Below are positions 27,670 through 35,145 of a stretch of 64,000 nt of DNA, in pieces. The position numbers and the translations under genes are program-made. Source of the stretch: Desulfovibrio psychrotolerans (lineage in GTDB: Bacteria > Desulfobacterota > Desulfovibrionia > Desulfovibrionales > Desulfovibrionaceae). The first letter of the stretch is position 1; each line of letters begins with the position of its first letter. The notes beneath the pieces were generated by a model. The model did not search any database. It worked only from the letters and a program-made list of their open reading frames with translations, and was not told the DNA's origin. The stretch is taken from positions 1 through 64,000 of the forward strand of contig NZ_BLVP01000007.1 in NCBI RefSeq assembly GCF_013340305.1, read 5' to 3'.

Positions 27670-28998
27670 TCAGCGGCACCGTCCGGTCCGGGCATCGTAA
27701 TCCAGCCCCACCTTCTGGCAGGCGAACACCCGCTCGCGGTGCGCAGCCTCACTGCAGGCTGTTTCCCGGCTGGCAACGTCCTGACCGGCAGCTTCCTGTT
27801 TGGCAGCTTCCTGTTTGGCGCAGGCATTGTGCCGTGCAAGCCACAACCCGTGCACCTCTTCCGCCATAACACCGCGCAGCAGGGCGAATTCGTAGTAATA
27901 TTTATAAAAATACGGCAAATCCAGCCTGTCCACCTTCTCCCGGTCCGGCAGACGGCTCTCCGCCAGCAGGCCGGATACCGCCTCAAGCGTCCCCGTAGCA
28001 CCCGCAGGGTCCGCTCCCGCCTCAAAGCGGGTCATGGCCGCCTCCGCCACCGCCCGCGCAACGGGAATAAACAGCTTGGTCACATGCCCGTGCTGTTTGC
28101 GGGCAATGGCCCTTACCTGCCGCTCCGCATCTTCCGGCCACGCATATCGCTCCGCAGCCATGCGCGCCATTTCAAACCCGAAAGGATGATCGCGAAAGTG
28201 CTCCAGCAGCTGCGCCATAAACCGCACATCCCCCCCGGCCCGCTTCACGCCGTCCAGCATATTCACGCGGAAAATAAACTCACTGCCCGGTGTGCGCAGG
28301 GCCCATTCCGCCAAATCCCCCAGATACTCCGGCGCAAACTTGTCCGGGTAGTCTGTGGTGCACACACGGCAGGCATATGGCCGCGCGGCATGGGCAAGGG
28401 GCATGGCCTCAAAGCAACAGTGCTGGCAGGGTCCGGCCACCTCACGGTGTGCGCCGTGCTGGTGTCCGTCTCCTCCAAGATGCAGAAATTCATGAAAAAT
28501 AACAGACAGGACATACTCGTCCGGCTCGCCCTTCAGAACAGGGCTGAGAATAATGTACGGCGACCGGGCAGGGTCCTCGCTGCGCAGGCCCACCCCCTTC
28601 ATATGGTCGGAGTAAAGCTCCCGGCATAAGAACACAGGCTGGGGAGCGCTCTGCTTCCCCAACACATGAGCCACCTCACGTACCAGACTCCGCGCCGATG
28701 CCGTGCCGTAGCCCCCCATGCACCGCACGCCCCGCGCCAACGCTTCATGCACCAGTTGGGGCAACTTGGGGCCAAAGACCGTCAGGCACTCTCTGTGCAA
28801 TGCCACTCCGGTATCCAGCGCCACATACTCGTTATTCTGGGCCACAACCAGCCCCTGCCCCCGCAGCAGCCGGTCCAGTGCCCGCGCCTCCTCCGGGGAA
28901 CAGTCGGGGCACAGCGCACCGGGCGTTACGCCTGCGGCAATGGCCGGGACAAGAACCAGCAGTGCGGCAAGCCAGCCACGGAGCACATGAAAAAACAT
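27670..28998 (-). CDS. Secreted zinc-metalloprotease-like protein
   Basis: This 442-residue protein starts with a signal peptide (MFFHVLRGWLAALLVLVPA, cleavage near AIAAG). A Cys-containing segment CPDCSPEEARALDRLL follows. A zinc-protease helix HEFLH (about 169-173) lies in VIFHEFLHLGGDG and is followed by HQHG; a Cys-rich stretch CQHCCF with a later CRVC follows. The C-terminal tail carries a 15-bp DNA repeat coding KQEAA-type units. I chose the ATG at 28998 because GGGAGG lies 4 bases upstream. Probably exported to the periplasm; the substrate is unknown. I cannot place it in a named family. It lies just upstream of module B on the same strand, so read-through into the terminase is possible. 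Confidence 0.65.
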   Translation of the reverse strand: MFFHVLRGWLAALLVLVPAIAAGVTPGALCPDCSPEEARALDRLLRGQGLVVAQNNEYVALDTGVALHRECLTVFGPKLPQLVHEALARGVRCMGGYGTASARSLVREVAHVLGKQSAPQPVFLCRELYSDHMKGVGLRSEDPARSPYIILSPVLKGEPDEYVLSVIFHEFLHLGGDGHQHGAHREVAGPCQHCCFEAMPLAHAARPYACRVCTTDYPDKFAPEYLGDLAEWALRTPGSEFIFRVNMLDGVKRAGGDVRFMAQLLEHFRDHPFGFEMARMAAERYAWPEDAERQVRAIARKQHGHVTKLFIPVARAVAEAAMTRFEAGADPAGATGTLEAVSGLLAESRLPDREKVDRLDLPYFYKYYYEFALLRGVMAEEVHGLWLARHNACAKQEAAKQEAAGQDVASRETACSEAAHRERVFACQKVGLDYDARTGRCR

Positions 28999-29022
28999 TC
29001 CGCCTCCCGCGCGCGGCACTAA

Positions 29023-29094
29023 ACCACAGCCGGACTACCCGTCCGAACGATAGCCGGACTATGCGTCCGAACCACAGCCGGACTATACGTCCGA
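29023..29094. repeat. 24-bp tandem repeat that includes the 3' end of the GGDEF gene
   Basis: Three copies of a 24-bp unit (ACCACAGCCGGACTATACG then TCCGA). The stop codon and last codons of the adjacent gene (...Gly-Ser-Asp-Val-stop, ending at 29083) lie inside the copy nearest the gene, so the unit re-duplicates the gene end. Confidence 0.9.
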
Positions 29095-30042
29095 ACCACC
29101 AACGGCTTGTCCTCCCGGCCTTGCCCCGGCAATGGGAAACGCACCTATGGATGCATCGGGCACAATGCGGTTTCTGCCGTCCAGCTTGGCCAGATACAGC
29201 AGGCTGTCGGCCCGCTCCAGCAGTGCCGGAGCATCTTCCTCTTCGCGCAGCAGCACCATTCCCCCGCTCACGCTCACCGGCCTGCCCGTGCAGGGCACAA
29301 GCTCCTGTGCAAGCCGCTCGCGGAACCGCTCCATAAGCAGCCACGCCTCGCGCAGCGTCATCCCCGGCACAATAACCAGAAATTCCCCGCCTCCAAGTCG
29401 CGCGTACTCATCCTCCTCGCGCACACACGCAGAAAGGGTTTCCGCCACATGCAGCAGCACCTCATCGCCGCACGACCTGCCAAAGGCCTGATTCAAGCGC
29501 TTGAACATGTCCAGATCCAGCAGGCATACCGCCAGCGGAACCATCCGGTCACGCGCCTCCACCACGGCCCGGGCAAGCAGCGCATGCGCCTGCGCCCGTC
29601 CGCACACCTCGGCCCTGCCGGAAGACACATCACGCACCTGCGCCCGCCGTTCCCGGTCATGCAGTTCCCGCCGCAGCCGCCGCTCCTCAGAAGCCTCCTC
29701 AAGAGACACCACCACCCAGTCCGTGCCGGTTTCATCCTTAACAGGGGCAGCCTGCACCCGCAGCCATACAGGGGCATGCCCGGCAGACCGCTGCACCCCC
29801 AGCACACGCCACCCGCTGGCACGCCGTTCCCTCAGCGCCACCGCCACAGGGTGCTCGTCAGCGGCAACAGTGTCTCCGCATTCAGAAAGAAAAAAGTCCA
29901 GCGGGGCTGCCACCTCGGCCACAGCACCAAGCAGCACCCGGGCCGCAGGGTTGGCGTACACGGCCGAACCGTCACGGGAAAAAACCATGGTCCCGGAGGG
30001 CATCCCATCCAAAAATCGGTATATTGCGCGGGGCAGTTGCAT
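29083..30042 (-). CDS. PAS-GGDEF protein with variant GGGEF motif
   Basis: This 319-residue cytoplasmic protein has an N-terminal PAS domain (about 10-120; MVFSRDGSAVYANPAARVLL), a short coiled coil and a GGDEF-family domain (about 150-300). The signature is ARLGGGEFLVIVPG, with Gly in place of the Asp/Glu of GG(D/E)EF, and LLDLDMFKRLNQAFG carries the usual metal Asp. The third position contributes to metal and phosphate binding in diguanylate cyclases, so activity is doubtful; it may instead be a c-di-GMP receptor or sensor. I see no RxxD inhibitory site at the expected distance. AAGGAG precedes the ATG. Its last codons lie within a tandem repeat. Confidence 0.85.
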   Translation of the reverse strand: MQLPRAIYRFLDGMPSGTMVFSRDGSAVYANPAARVLLGAVAEVAAPLDFFLSECGDTVAADEHPVAVALRERRASGWRVLGVQRSAGHAPVWLRVQAAPVKDETGTDWVVVSLEEASEERRLRRELHDRERRAQVRDVSSGRAEVCGRAQAHALLARAVVEARDRMVPLAVCLLDLDMFKRLNQAFGRSCGDEVLLHVAETLSACVREEDEYARLGGGEFLVIVPGMTLREAWLLMERFRERLAQELVPCTGRPVSVSGGMVLLREEEDAPALLERADSLLYLAKLDGRNRIVPDASIGAFPIAGARPGGQAVGGSDV

Positions 30043-30112
30043 ACATACTCCTTACGTCGTCACGGCATATCATCAGCACATACTATCAGCACATAGCAAA
30101 CGGTACCCTCTG

Positions 30113-30222
30113 AGTATCATCAGATACCATCGTGTATCTTCGCCCACCATCGGGTATCATTGGGTACCACCGTGAATCATCGGGCATCTTCGTCCATCAT
30201 CGGGTTTCATCCGTATACCGGG
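30113..30222. repeat. 10-bp tandem array near GTATCATCGG
   Basis: About eleven degenerate decamers with consensus GTATCATCGG occupy the gap between the GGDEF gene and the peroxiredoxin promoter. The 10-bp phase is kept through the array. Confidence 0.85.
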
Positions 30223-30357
30223 AGAAACGCTGGCATGGCGACCGTTCCGCCCTGAGCGCATCATACGCCTTTTTCACAGGGCAGCATACCCTAAACCCGC
30301 CCGAAGCAACAGTCCGCAAGAAAAATTCGCAAACCGGGATGAACCGCAAACTTTTTA

Positions 30358-30387
30358 TTGACAATGATTCCTGTTATCATGCTATAG
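30358..30387 (+). promoter_or_regulatory. Promoter with palindromic operator upstream of the peroxiredoxin
   Basis: A consensus -35 TTGACA (30358-30363) is followed directly by a palindrome ATGAT-N7-ATCAT (30364-30380), then CTATAGC as a likely -10. The palindrome fills the spacer, where a repressor of Fur/PerR type would block polymerase. The family is a guess from position and the genes controlled. Confidence 0.55.
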
Positions 30388-30433
30388 CTGTGTTCACTCA
30401 CTCACATCAAACGATTCCTTCAGGAGGATTCCC

Positions 30434-31071
30434 ATGGATATCAAGTTTCCCCTCATCGGCGATGCCCTGCCCCGTCTTCAGGTCCGCACCACCCACGGCC
30501 CCATGACCCTGCCCGACGACATGCGGGGCAAATGGTTCGTCCTGTTCAGCCACCCGGCGGACTTCACCCCCGTATGCACCACCGAGTTTGTGGCGTTCCA
30601 AAAGCGCATAGAAGAGTCCGCGCCCTCAATTGCGAACTCATCGGCCTTTCGCTGGATCAGGTTTTCTCCCACATCAAATGGGTGGAATGGATCAAGGAAA
30701 AAACCGGTGTCGCCATCGAATTTCCCATTATCGCAGACTTCGGTGAAGTGGCAAACAGCCTCGGCATGGTGCATCCCGGCAAGGGCGGCAACACGGTCCG
30801 TGCCGTCTTCATCGTGGACCCGGAAGGCATCGTGCGCATCATCTTCTACTACCCGCAGGAACTCGGCCGCAACATCGATGAAATCCTCCGCGCCATAAAG
30901 GGCATGCAGACATCAGACGCCCACGCCGTCGCCATCCCCGCAGGCTGGCCCAATAACGAACTTATCGGCAGCCGCGTGATCATTCCTCCGGCCCAGAGCG
31001 TCCGTGACGCAGAAGAACGCCTGAAAAAATATGAAGGTTTTGATTGGTGGTTCTGCCACAAAGATATATAA
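30434..31071 (+). pseudogene. Peroxiredoxin (AhpC/TSA, Prx6-like) split by a one-base frameshift
   Basis: Two overlapping frames together make one complete peroxiredoxin of about 210 residues. The first gives the N-terminus and the peroxidatic Cys48 in [19 protein letters not shown]. The second resumes with [20 protein letters not shown] and runs to the normal C-terminus. At about 30617 the DNA reads GAAGAGTCCGCGCC, where restoring one T (GAGTTCCGC, Glu-Phe-Arg) rejoins the frames, matching family proteins. As written, the first frame ends at 30898 with a scrambled tail. The start has AGGAGG and a strong promoter upstream. The cause could be a sequencing error, a recent mutation or, less likely, recoding. 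Function if intact: reduction of peroxides and peroxynitrite. Confidence 0.85.
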
Positions 31072-31171
31072 TCCGTTCCGTCTCCTGCCCCGCGCCGGTT
31101 CATGCAGCCGTCGCGGGGCAGGCTTGCCGCACGGGGCACTTCCCACTGATCAGCAAACCAAAGGAACGCAC

Positions 31172-31990
31172 ATGCGCTGGAGACAATTCCTCACCCCCGT
31201 TGAATCCATAGACTCCCATCAGGCCCGCTCCATGCTCGCCTCCGACCCCGCAGTGCAACTGCTGGATGTGCGGCAGGCCAAAGAGTATGAAGAAGGCCAC
31301 ATTTCCGGGGCCAAATTCATTCCGCTGGGCTCCCTCGGCGACATGCTCGACGATCTCGACCCCGCCCGTCCCGTGGTGGTCTACTGTGCCATCGGCGGCA
31401 GAAGCCGCATCGCCGCACAGATGCTCGCAGGCAAAGGCTTTGACAAAGTCTTCAACATGTCCGGCGGCTTCAAGGCATGGAACGGCTGGAAAGGCTACGG
31501 AGAATACGAACAGGGCCTGCATCTCTTCATGAACACGCAGGACCTCCGCGAAGTGCTGGAAGTGGCCTACGTCATGGAAAAGGCCCTGGGCGATTTCTAC
31601 CGCACCATGTCCTCGTCCGTGCGAGACCCCAAAGCGTCCGACCTGTTCCGCAAACTGGCGGACGTGGAAGACAGGCACAGCGGCGCAGTGGCAGACCGCC
31701 TGCGTGCGGCCACAGGCAACGCTCCCCTGCCCGATGTGGGACCGGATGCCGCCCCGGAAGGCGGCCTGACCACAGAAGAATACATGCGCCGCCTCGGCAC
31801 GGACACGGAATCCCCGCGCGACATCGTCGATTTCGCCATGGCGCTGGAGGCGCAGGCCATGGACCTTTACGCCCGCGCTGCAGAAAATGCCCCCGACGAT
31901 GCCTCGCGCAAAGAACTCGAACGCATGGCGCAGGAAGAACGCGGCCACCTGAAGCATCTGGGCGTACTCATGGATGCCCTTATGGCCTGA
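31172..31990 (+). CDS. Rhodanese - ferritin-like diiron fusion protein
   Basis: A 272-residue two-domain protein. Residues about 10-110 form a rhodanese domain with catalytic Cys72 in VVYCAIGGRSR and the typical end FNMSGGFKAWNGW. Residues about 125-270 form a ferritin-like or rubrerythrin-like four-helix bundle. Its Glu/His ligands appear in EKALGDFYR, DVEDRHSG, ALEAQAMDLYAR and EERGHLKHL. It probably links sulfane-sulfur transfer with peroxide or iron chemistry. It lies 100 bases after the peroxiredoxin and 70 bases before a flavoprotein oxidoreductase, so the three likely form one stress operon. The ATG at 31172 has AGGAA 6-7 bases upstream; the longer frame overlaps the peroxiredoxin end. 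Confidence 0.85.
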   Translation: MRWRQFLTPVESIDSHQARSMLASDPAVQLLDVRQAKEYEEGHISGAKFIPLGSLGDMLDDLDPARPVVVYCAIGGRSRIAAQMLAGKGFDKVFNMSGGFKAWNGWKGYGEYEQGLHLFMNTQDLREVLEVAYVMEKALGDFYRTMSSSVRDPKASDLFRKLADVEDRHSGAVADRLRAATGNAPLPDVGPDAAPEGGLTTEEYMRRLGTDTESPRDIVDFAMALEAQAMDLYARAAENAPDDASRKELERMAQEERGHLKHLGVLMDALMA

Positions 31991-32059
31991 ACCGCCCGAA
32001 TCACCCGATTCGCCGCCAATCCGCACACTTCCCGCCAACACCGCAACACGGAGAACGCC

Positions 32060-33187
32060 ATGTCCAAACTCGTACTCGTGGGCGCAGGCCACGCGCACAT
32101 GACCATCATGGACAACATCCCCGCCATCAGGGCCAAGGGGCACGATGTCGTGGTCATCGGCCCCGGCGAGCGCCACTACTATTCCGGCATGGGCCCGGGC
32201 ATGCTCGGCGGCGATTACAAGCCGCAGGACATCAGCTTTCCTGTCAAGCGCGCCTGTGAACAGGCCGGAGCCACCTTCCTTGTGGACAAATGCGTCAGCG
32301 TCCGGCCCGATGAGAACATCGTGGTGCTGGAATCCGGCACAGAAATTCCCTACGATGTCGCCTCCTTCAACACGGGCAGCTCCATTGTGGACGATGTCGT
32401 CCGCCCCGGCAGCGAAGATATCTACACCGTCAAACCCATCGAGAACCTGCTCAAAGGGCGTGAACGCGTCCTTTCCCTCGCCCGCAGAGACCACGTGCGC
32501 ATCGCGGTCATCGGCGGCGGTCCCGCCGGGGTAGAGGTCGCAGGCAACGCATGGGCCTGCGGGCAGGAAGCGGGCGGCAACGTCTCCGTCACCCTGTTCC
32601 ACGGCCGAAATTTCATGTCCAAGGCTCCGGAAGGCGTGCGCCGCCGCTGCCGCGAAACCCTGCTCCGTCAGGGCGTGGAACTGGTGGGCAACGCCTACGT
32701 CACCGCAGTGGAAACCCGCCGCATCACGCTGGAAACAGGCGAACGCCATTCGGCAGATGTCATCTTCATCGCCATGGGCGTCCGCCCGCGCCCGCTTTTC
32801 GCCCCGTCAGGCATCCCGGCAGGTCCGGACGGCGGCCTGCTGGTCAACAAATACCTGCAAAGCCCCGCCTATCCGAATATCTTCGGCGGCGGCGACTGCA
32901 TCTGGTTCGAACCGCGCCCGCTGGATAAAGTGGGCGTCTACGCCGTGCGGGAAAACCCCGTGCTCCATCACAACGTGCTGGCGCAACTGGAGGGTACCCC
33001 CCTGCAGGAATTCGACCCCGGCGGCGATTACCTGCTCATTTACAACACGGGCGGGCGCACCGGCGTCCTGCACAAATACGGCATCATCTTCGGCGGCAAG
33101 CCTGCCTTCTGGATCAAGGACCACATTGATTCCGCCTTCATGAAGGCGTTCAAGCCCGAATATGAGCGCACAGGCCGCTACGCCTGA
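32060..33187 (+). CDS. FAD-dependent pyridine nucleotide oxidoreductase (NDH-2-like)
   Basis: This 375-residue flavoprotein has the FAD-binding N-terminus KLVLVGAGHAHMTIMDNIPA, the NAD(P)H Rossmann motif RIAVIGGGPAGVEVAGNAWA, and the second FAD contact NIFGGGDCIWFE. The GHAH start is shared with type II NADH dehydrogenases and with flavoprotein partners of selenophosphate synthetase. No C-terminal membrane anchor is obvious. As last gene of the peroxiredoxin / rhodanese-diiron cluster it could supply electrons from NAD(P)H to one of those proteins (inference). A terminator follows at 33312. Confidence 0.85.
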   Translation: MSKLVLVGAGHAHMTIMDNIPAIRAKGHDVVVIGPGERHYYSGMGPGMLGGDYKPQDISFPVKRACEQAGATFLVDKCVSVRPDENIVVLESGTEIPYDVASFNTGSSIVDDVVRPGSEDIYTVKPIENLLKGRERVLSLARRDHVRIAVIGGGPAGVEVAGNAWACGQEAGGNVSVTLFHGRNFMSKAPEGVRRRCRETLLRQGVELVGNAYVTAVETRRITLETGERHSADVIFIAMGVRPRPLFAPSGIPAGPDGGLLVNKYLQSPAYPNIFGGGDCIWFEPRPLDKVGVYAVRENPVLHHNVLAQLEGTPLQEFDPGGDYLLIYNTGGRTGVLHKYGIIFGGKPAFWIKDHIDSAFMKAFKPEYERTGRYA

Positions 33188-33311
33188 TATGATTCCGATA
33201 TCCCGCACCCGCGAACGATGATGCTCACCGCATCCGCCACGCGCAGCCCCGCAAAGCACTATCAACGCTGCTTTGCCGCCGAATTCCAGCCGAAGTTTCT
33301 TCAAAGACAAC

Positions 33312-33342
33312 ACAAGGGCCGGGAAATCCTCCCGGCCCTTGT
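33312..33342. terminator. Terminator between the flavoprotein gene and phage module C
   Basis: A perfect 13-bp stem ACAAGGGCCGGGA / TCCCGGCCCTTGT with a 5-base loop. T-rich sequence follows weakly on either side. It lies between convergent genes and ends 5 bases from the module C stop. Confidence 0.75.
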
Positions 33343-33347
33343 CGCGC

Positions 33348-33923
33348 CTAGCTGCCTCCCCCTCCGTCCGGCTCCGCACCGCGCAAGGGCGGCACCATGG
33401 CGGCATACACCGCGTCCAGCCGCTCCCGCAGGGCGGGCGGTATCGCGTCCTTCAAGTTTCCGTCCTCGTCCGTCCCGTGCAGCCGCTCCTCATACAACCC
33501 CACATGTCGGGCCAGCATCTCCAGCGCCTTGAGCTTGGAATGCAGCTTCACCCGCACCGTTCCCCCGCGCGATGTAGTTGTCTCCGTAATCTCGGCAATG
33601 GCCGCTGCCTGCTCCGTTGTCAGCAACGCCGAATCCAGCAGCTCCAGACTGTCGCCGGACCAGCGGCACACATCCGCCATAGAGGCAAACCCTATCGCCG
33701 CCAATTCCTGCACCACCCTGTCCTGCGTCACCCGCAGCCTGCATGCGCGCTCCTTCTTGGCCTCTTCTATGGCCCTGCGCACTTCCGGGCAGGCCATAAT
33801 CCTCCGGGCATCACGGCGCACGTTGCACTTGTCATATCCGGCCCGCAGAGCAGCCGCCACAGGGTCCATATCCACCAAAAATTCTTCAACAAACCGTTCG
33901 CGTGCCGGGGTCATCCCGCTCAT
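33348..33923 (-). CDS. Phage terminase small subunit (module C)
   Basis: This 191-residue protein resembles the Terminase_2 family that recognises phage DNA for packaging. It opens with the family's PARERFVEEFLVDMDPVAAA then LRAGYDKCNVRRDARRIM, the helix-turn-helix in which 'A..AGY' and 'A.R.L....V' positions are conserved, followed by an oligomerisation region around VRVKLHSKLKALEMLARHVG. It ends in a Pro/Gly-rich tail. Its ATG overlaps the upstream stop as ATGA. It is the last gene of module C. In most phages the large subunit would follow directly; here that gene is about 6 kb further along the same strand. Confidence 0.85.
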   Translation of the reverse strand: MSGMTPARERFVEEFLVDMDPVAAALRAGYDKCNVRRDARRIMACPEVRRAIEEAKKERACRLRVTQDRVVQELAAIGFASMADVCRWSGDSLELLDSALLTTEQAAAIAEITETTTSRGGTVRVKLHSKLKALEMLARHVGLYEERLHGTDEDGNLKDAIPPALRERLDAVYAAMVPPLRGAEPDGGGGS

Positions 33924-34207
33924 CGGCGCTCCTCCCTGCGCTGTCGCAACTCAGCCTTTATCTCCTCCAGCATCCTGTGCATGGCAATAATCCGCTCATC
34001 AATGCGTTCCACCTGCATGGCCGTGCGGCGCGATTCCTGCGCGTCCTCGCGCATCTGCCCCACCTGCCCCTCCACCGCGTCCAGCCGTGCCGCAAGCGAT
34101 GCTATCATCCCCGCCGCAATGGCCAGACTGCTCAGGGCAGAAACAACCGTCCCCACGTTCACGCGGCGGTCAATGCACCAGCGCCCGCCTGCCTCACAAC
34201 GCTCCAT
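33920..34207 (-). CDS. Small membrane/coiled-coil protein of module C
   Basis: This 95-residue protein has one hydrophobic helix (about 18-37, VVSALSSLAIAAGMIASLAA) followed by a charged coiled coil rich in Glu, Arg and Met up to the C-terminus. Small TM/coiled-coil proteins of this kind lie beside holin and terminase genes in many phages and may act in lysis (spanin- or antiholin-like), but this is inference. The ATG at 34207 has GGGAGG upstream and overlaps the holin stop by 14 bases. The stop overlaps the small terminase start as ATGA. Confidence 0.7.
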   Translation of the reverse strand: MERCEAGGRWCIDRRVNVGTVVSALSSLAIAAGMIASLAARLDAVEGQVGQMREDAQESRRTAMQVERIDERIIAMHRMLEEIKAELRQRREERR

Positions 34208-34772
34208 TACCGCCTCCCGGCTTCCTGTATGTGCCTGCCCGGTCGCCGCCCTGTCCTCCCAAACTGGCCAACCCGTCCTTGCGGTACGAACCAAGCGATG
34301 ATCCCAGATAATAGTTCACCACCGCCCCAAAAGCGGTTCCCAGCGAACCCAGCAGCAACAGCGCAGGCTCGTTAACCGTCTGCATGGAAACCACCGCATG
34401 CAGCATCCAGAAGAATCCGGCAATCACCACCAGTGCCACTACTCCCGTCACCCACGCCCCGCCGTGCCCCAGCGCGGCAAGCGAAACCTCCCGCGCCCTC
34501 GCGTCCCGCACATTGGTAAGTTCCGCCTCCAGTTGCGTAGCCTGCCAATGCAGCAACTGCGTCATGCGCTCCTGCTCCAGTTCACGCATGCGCAGTGCCG
34601 TCTGCGGATCACGCAACGCCTCTGCCACAGCCTCCGGCTCCGCCTTCACTCCCAGAAACGACCCCAGCAAAGACCCCGCCGCCCCTGCCACCGCCCCCAC
34701 CGGACCGCCCAGCACCGCGCCAAGCACAGGCGCCACCTTTGCAACCGTCCCGGCCACATCCCTCCATTCCAT
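34194..34772 (-). CDS. Phage holin of the 3-TM, gene-transfer-release type (module C)
   Basis: This 192-residue membrane protein begins MEWRDVAGTVAKVAPVLGAV, with a Gly/Ala-rich hydrophobic segment (about 14-45). An amphipathic middle, AVAEALRDPQTALRMRELEQ, follows, and two hydrophobic helices (about 105-130 and 138-162) come next. The order matches the 3-TM holin family named for gene-transfer-agent release, whose N-terminus is 'W..lA......P.lG..lGGP.G' followed by an 'al.dP....rl.ele' stretch. Holins form the membrane lesion that starts cell lysis. GAGGAGG lies 8 bases before the ATG at 34772, which excludes the longer frame. It is the first gene of module C. No endolysin gene is adjacent. 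Confidence 0.8.
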   Translation of the reverse strand: MEWRDVAGTVAKVAPVLGAVLGGPVGAVAGAAGSLLGSFLGVKAEPEAVAEALRDPQTALRMRELEQERMTQLLHWQATQLEAELTNVRDARAREVSLAALGHGGAWVTGVVALVVIAGFFWMLHAVVSMQTVNEPALLLLGSLGTAFGAVVNYYLGSSLGSYRKDGLASLGGQGGDRAGTYRKPGGGNGAL

Positions 34773-34942
34773 GCCACAATCCTCCTCTGTTACGCGCCTC
34801 CGCCTGCCGGAGCACGCTGTTCTGCACATGCACAGGCTCATACCACCCCCTTTTTTCCAAAACTCGCCATCGCACCGTCCCGGCTATGTCTACGCAGGGT
34901 CCCAAGCCCCTCTCCCACGGGGTGGACGCCTTTTCCAAAACA

Positions 34943-34978
34943 CAAAAAAAAGACCGGACACCTCTCTGGCGTCCGGTC
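34943..34978 (-). terminator. Terminator of the TPR lipoprotein gene
   Basis: On the minus strand GACCGGAC (34978-34971) pairs with GTCCGGTC (34959-34952), followed by eight T residues. It prevents read-through into module C, so module C should have its own promoter between 34942 and 34773; I could not pick out clear hexamers there. Confidence 0.92.
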
Positions 34979-35047
34979 CTAATCGTCCGGTCCATCGTAT
35001 TCTCACAGCACGTTCTTTACCCGTCGCAGCCCATATAGCGCGCATGC

Positions 35048-35130
35048 ATCGGGCCTAGTAGATGCCGGGTACATGCCTAGTACATGCCTAGTACAGGCCG
35101 GTTACATGGCGGGGACATGGCGCGGGCATA
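35048..35130. repeat. Degenerate 10-11 bp tandem array
   Basis: Repeats of the form ACATGCCTAGT, degrading to ACATGGCGGGG, lie in the gap just after the lipoprotein gene. The whole 34773-35145 gap holds only this array and the terminator. Confidence 0.75.
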
Positions 35131-35145
35131 CCATACGGTCCGCCG

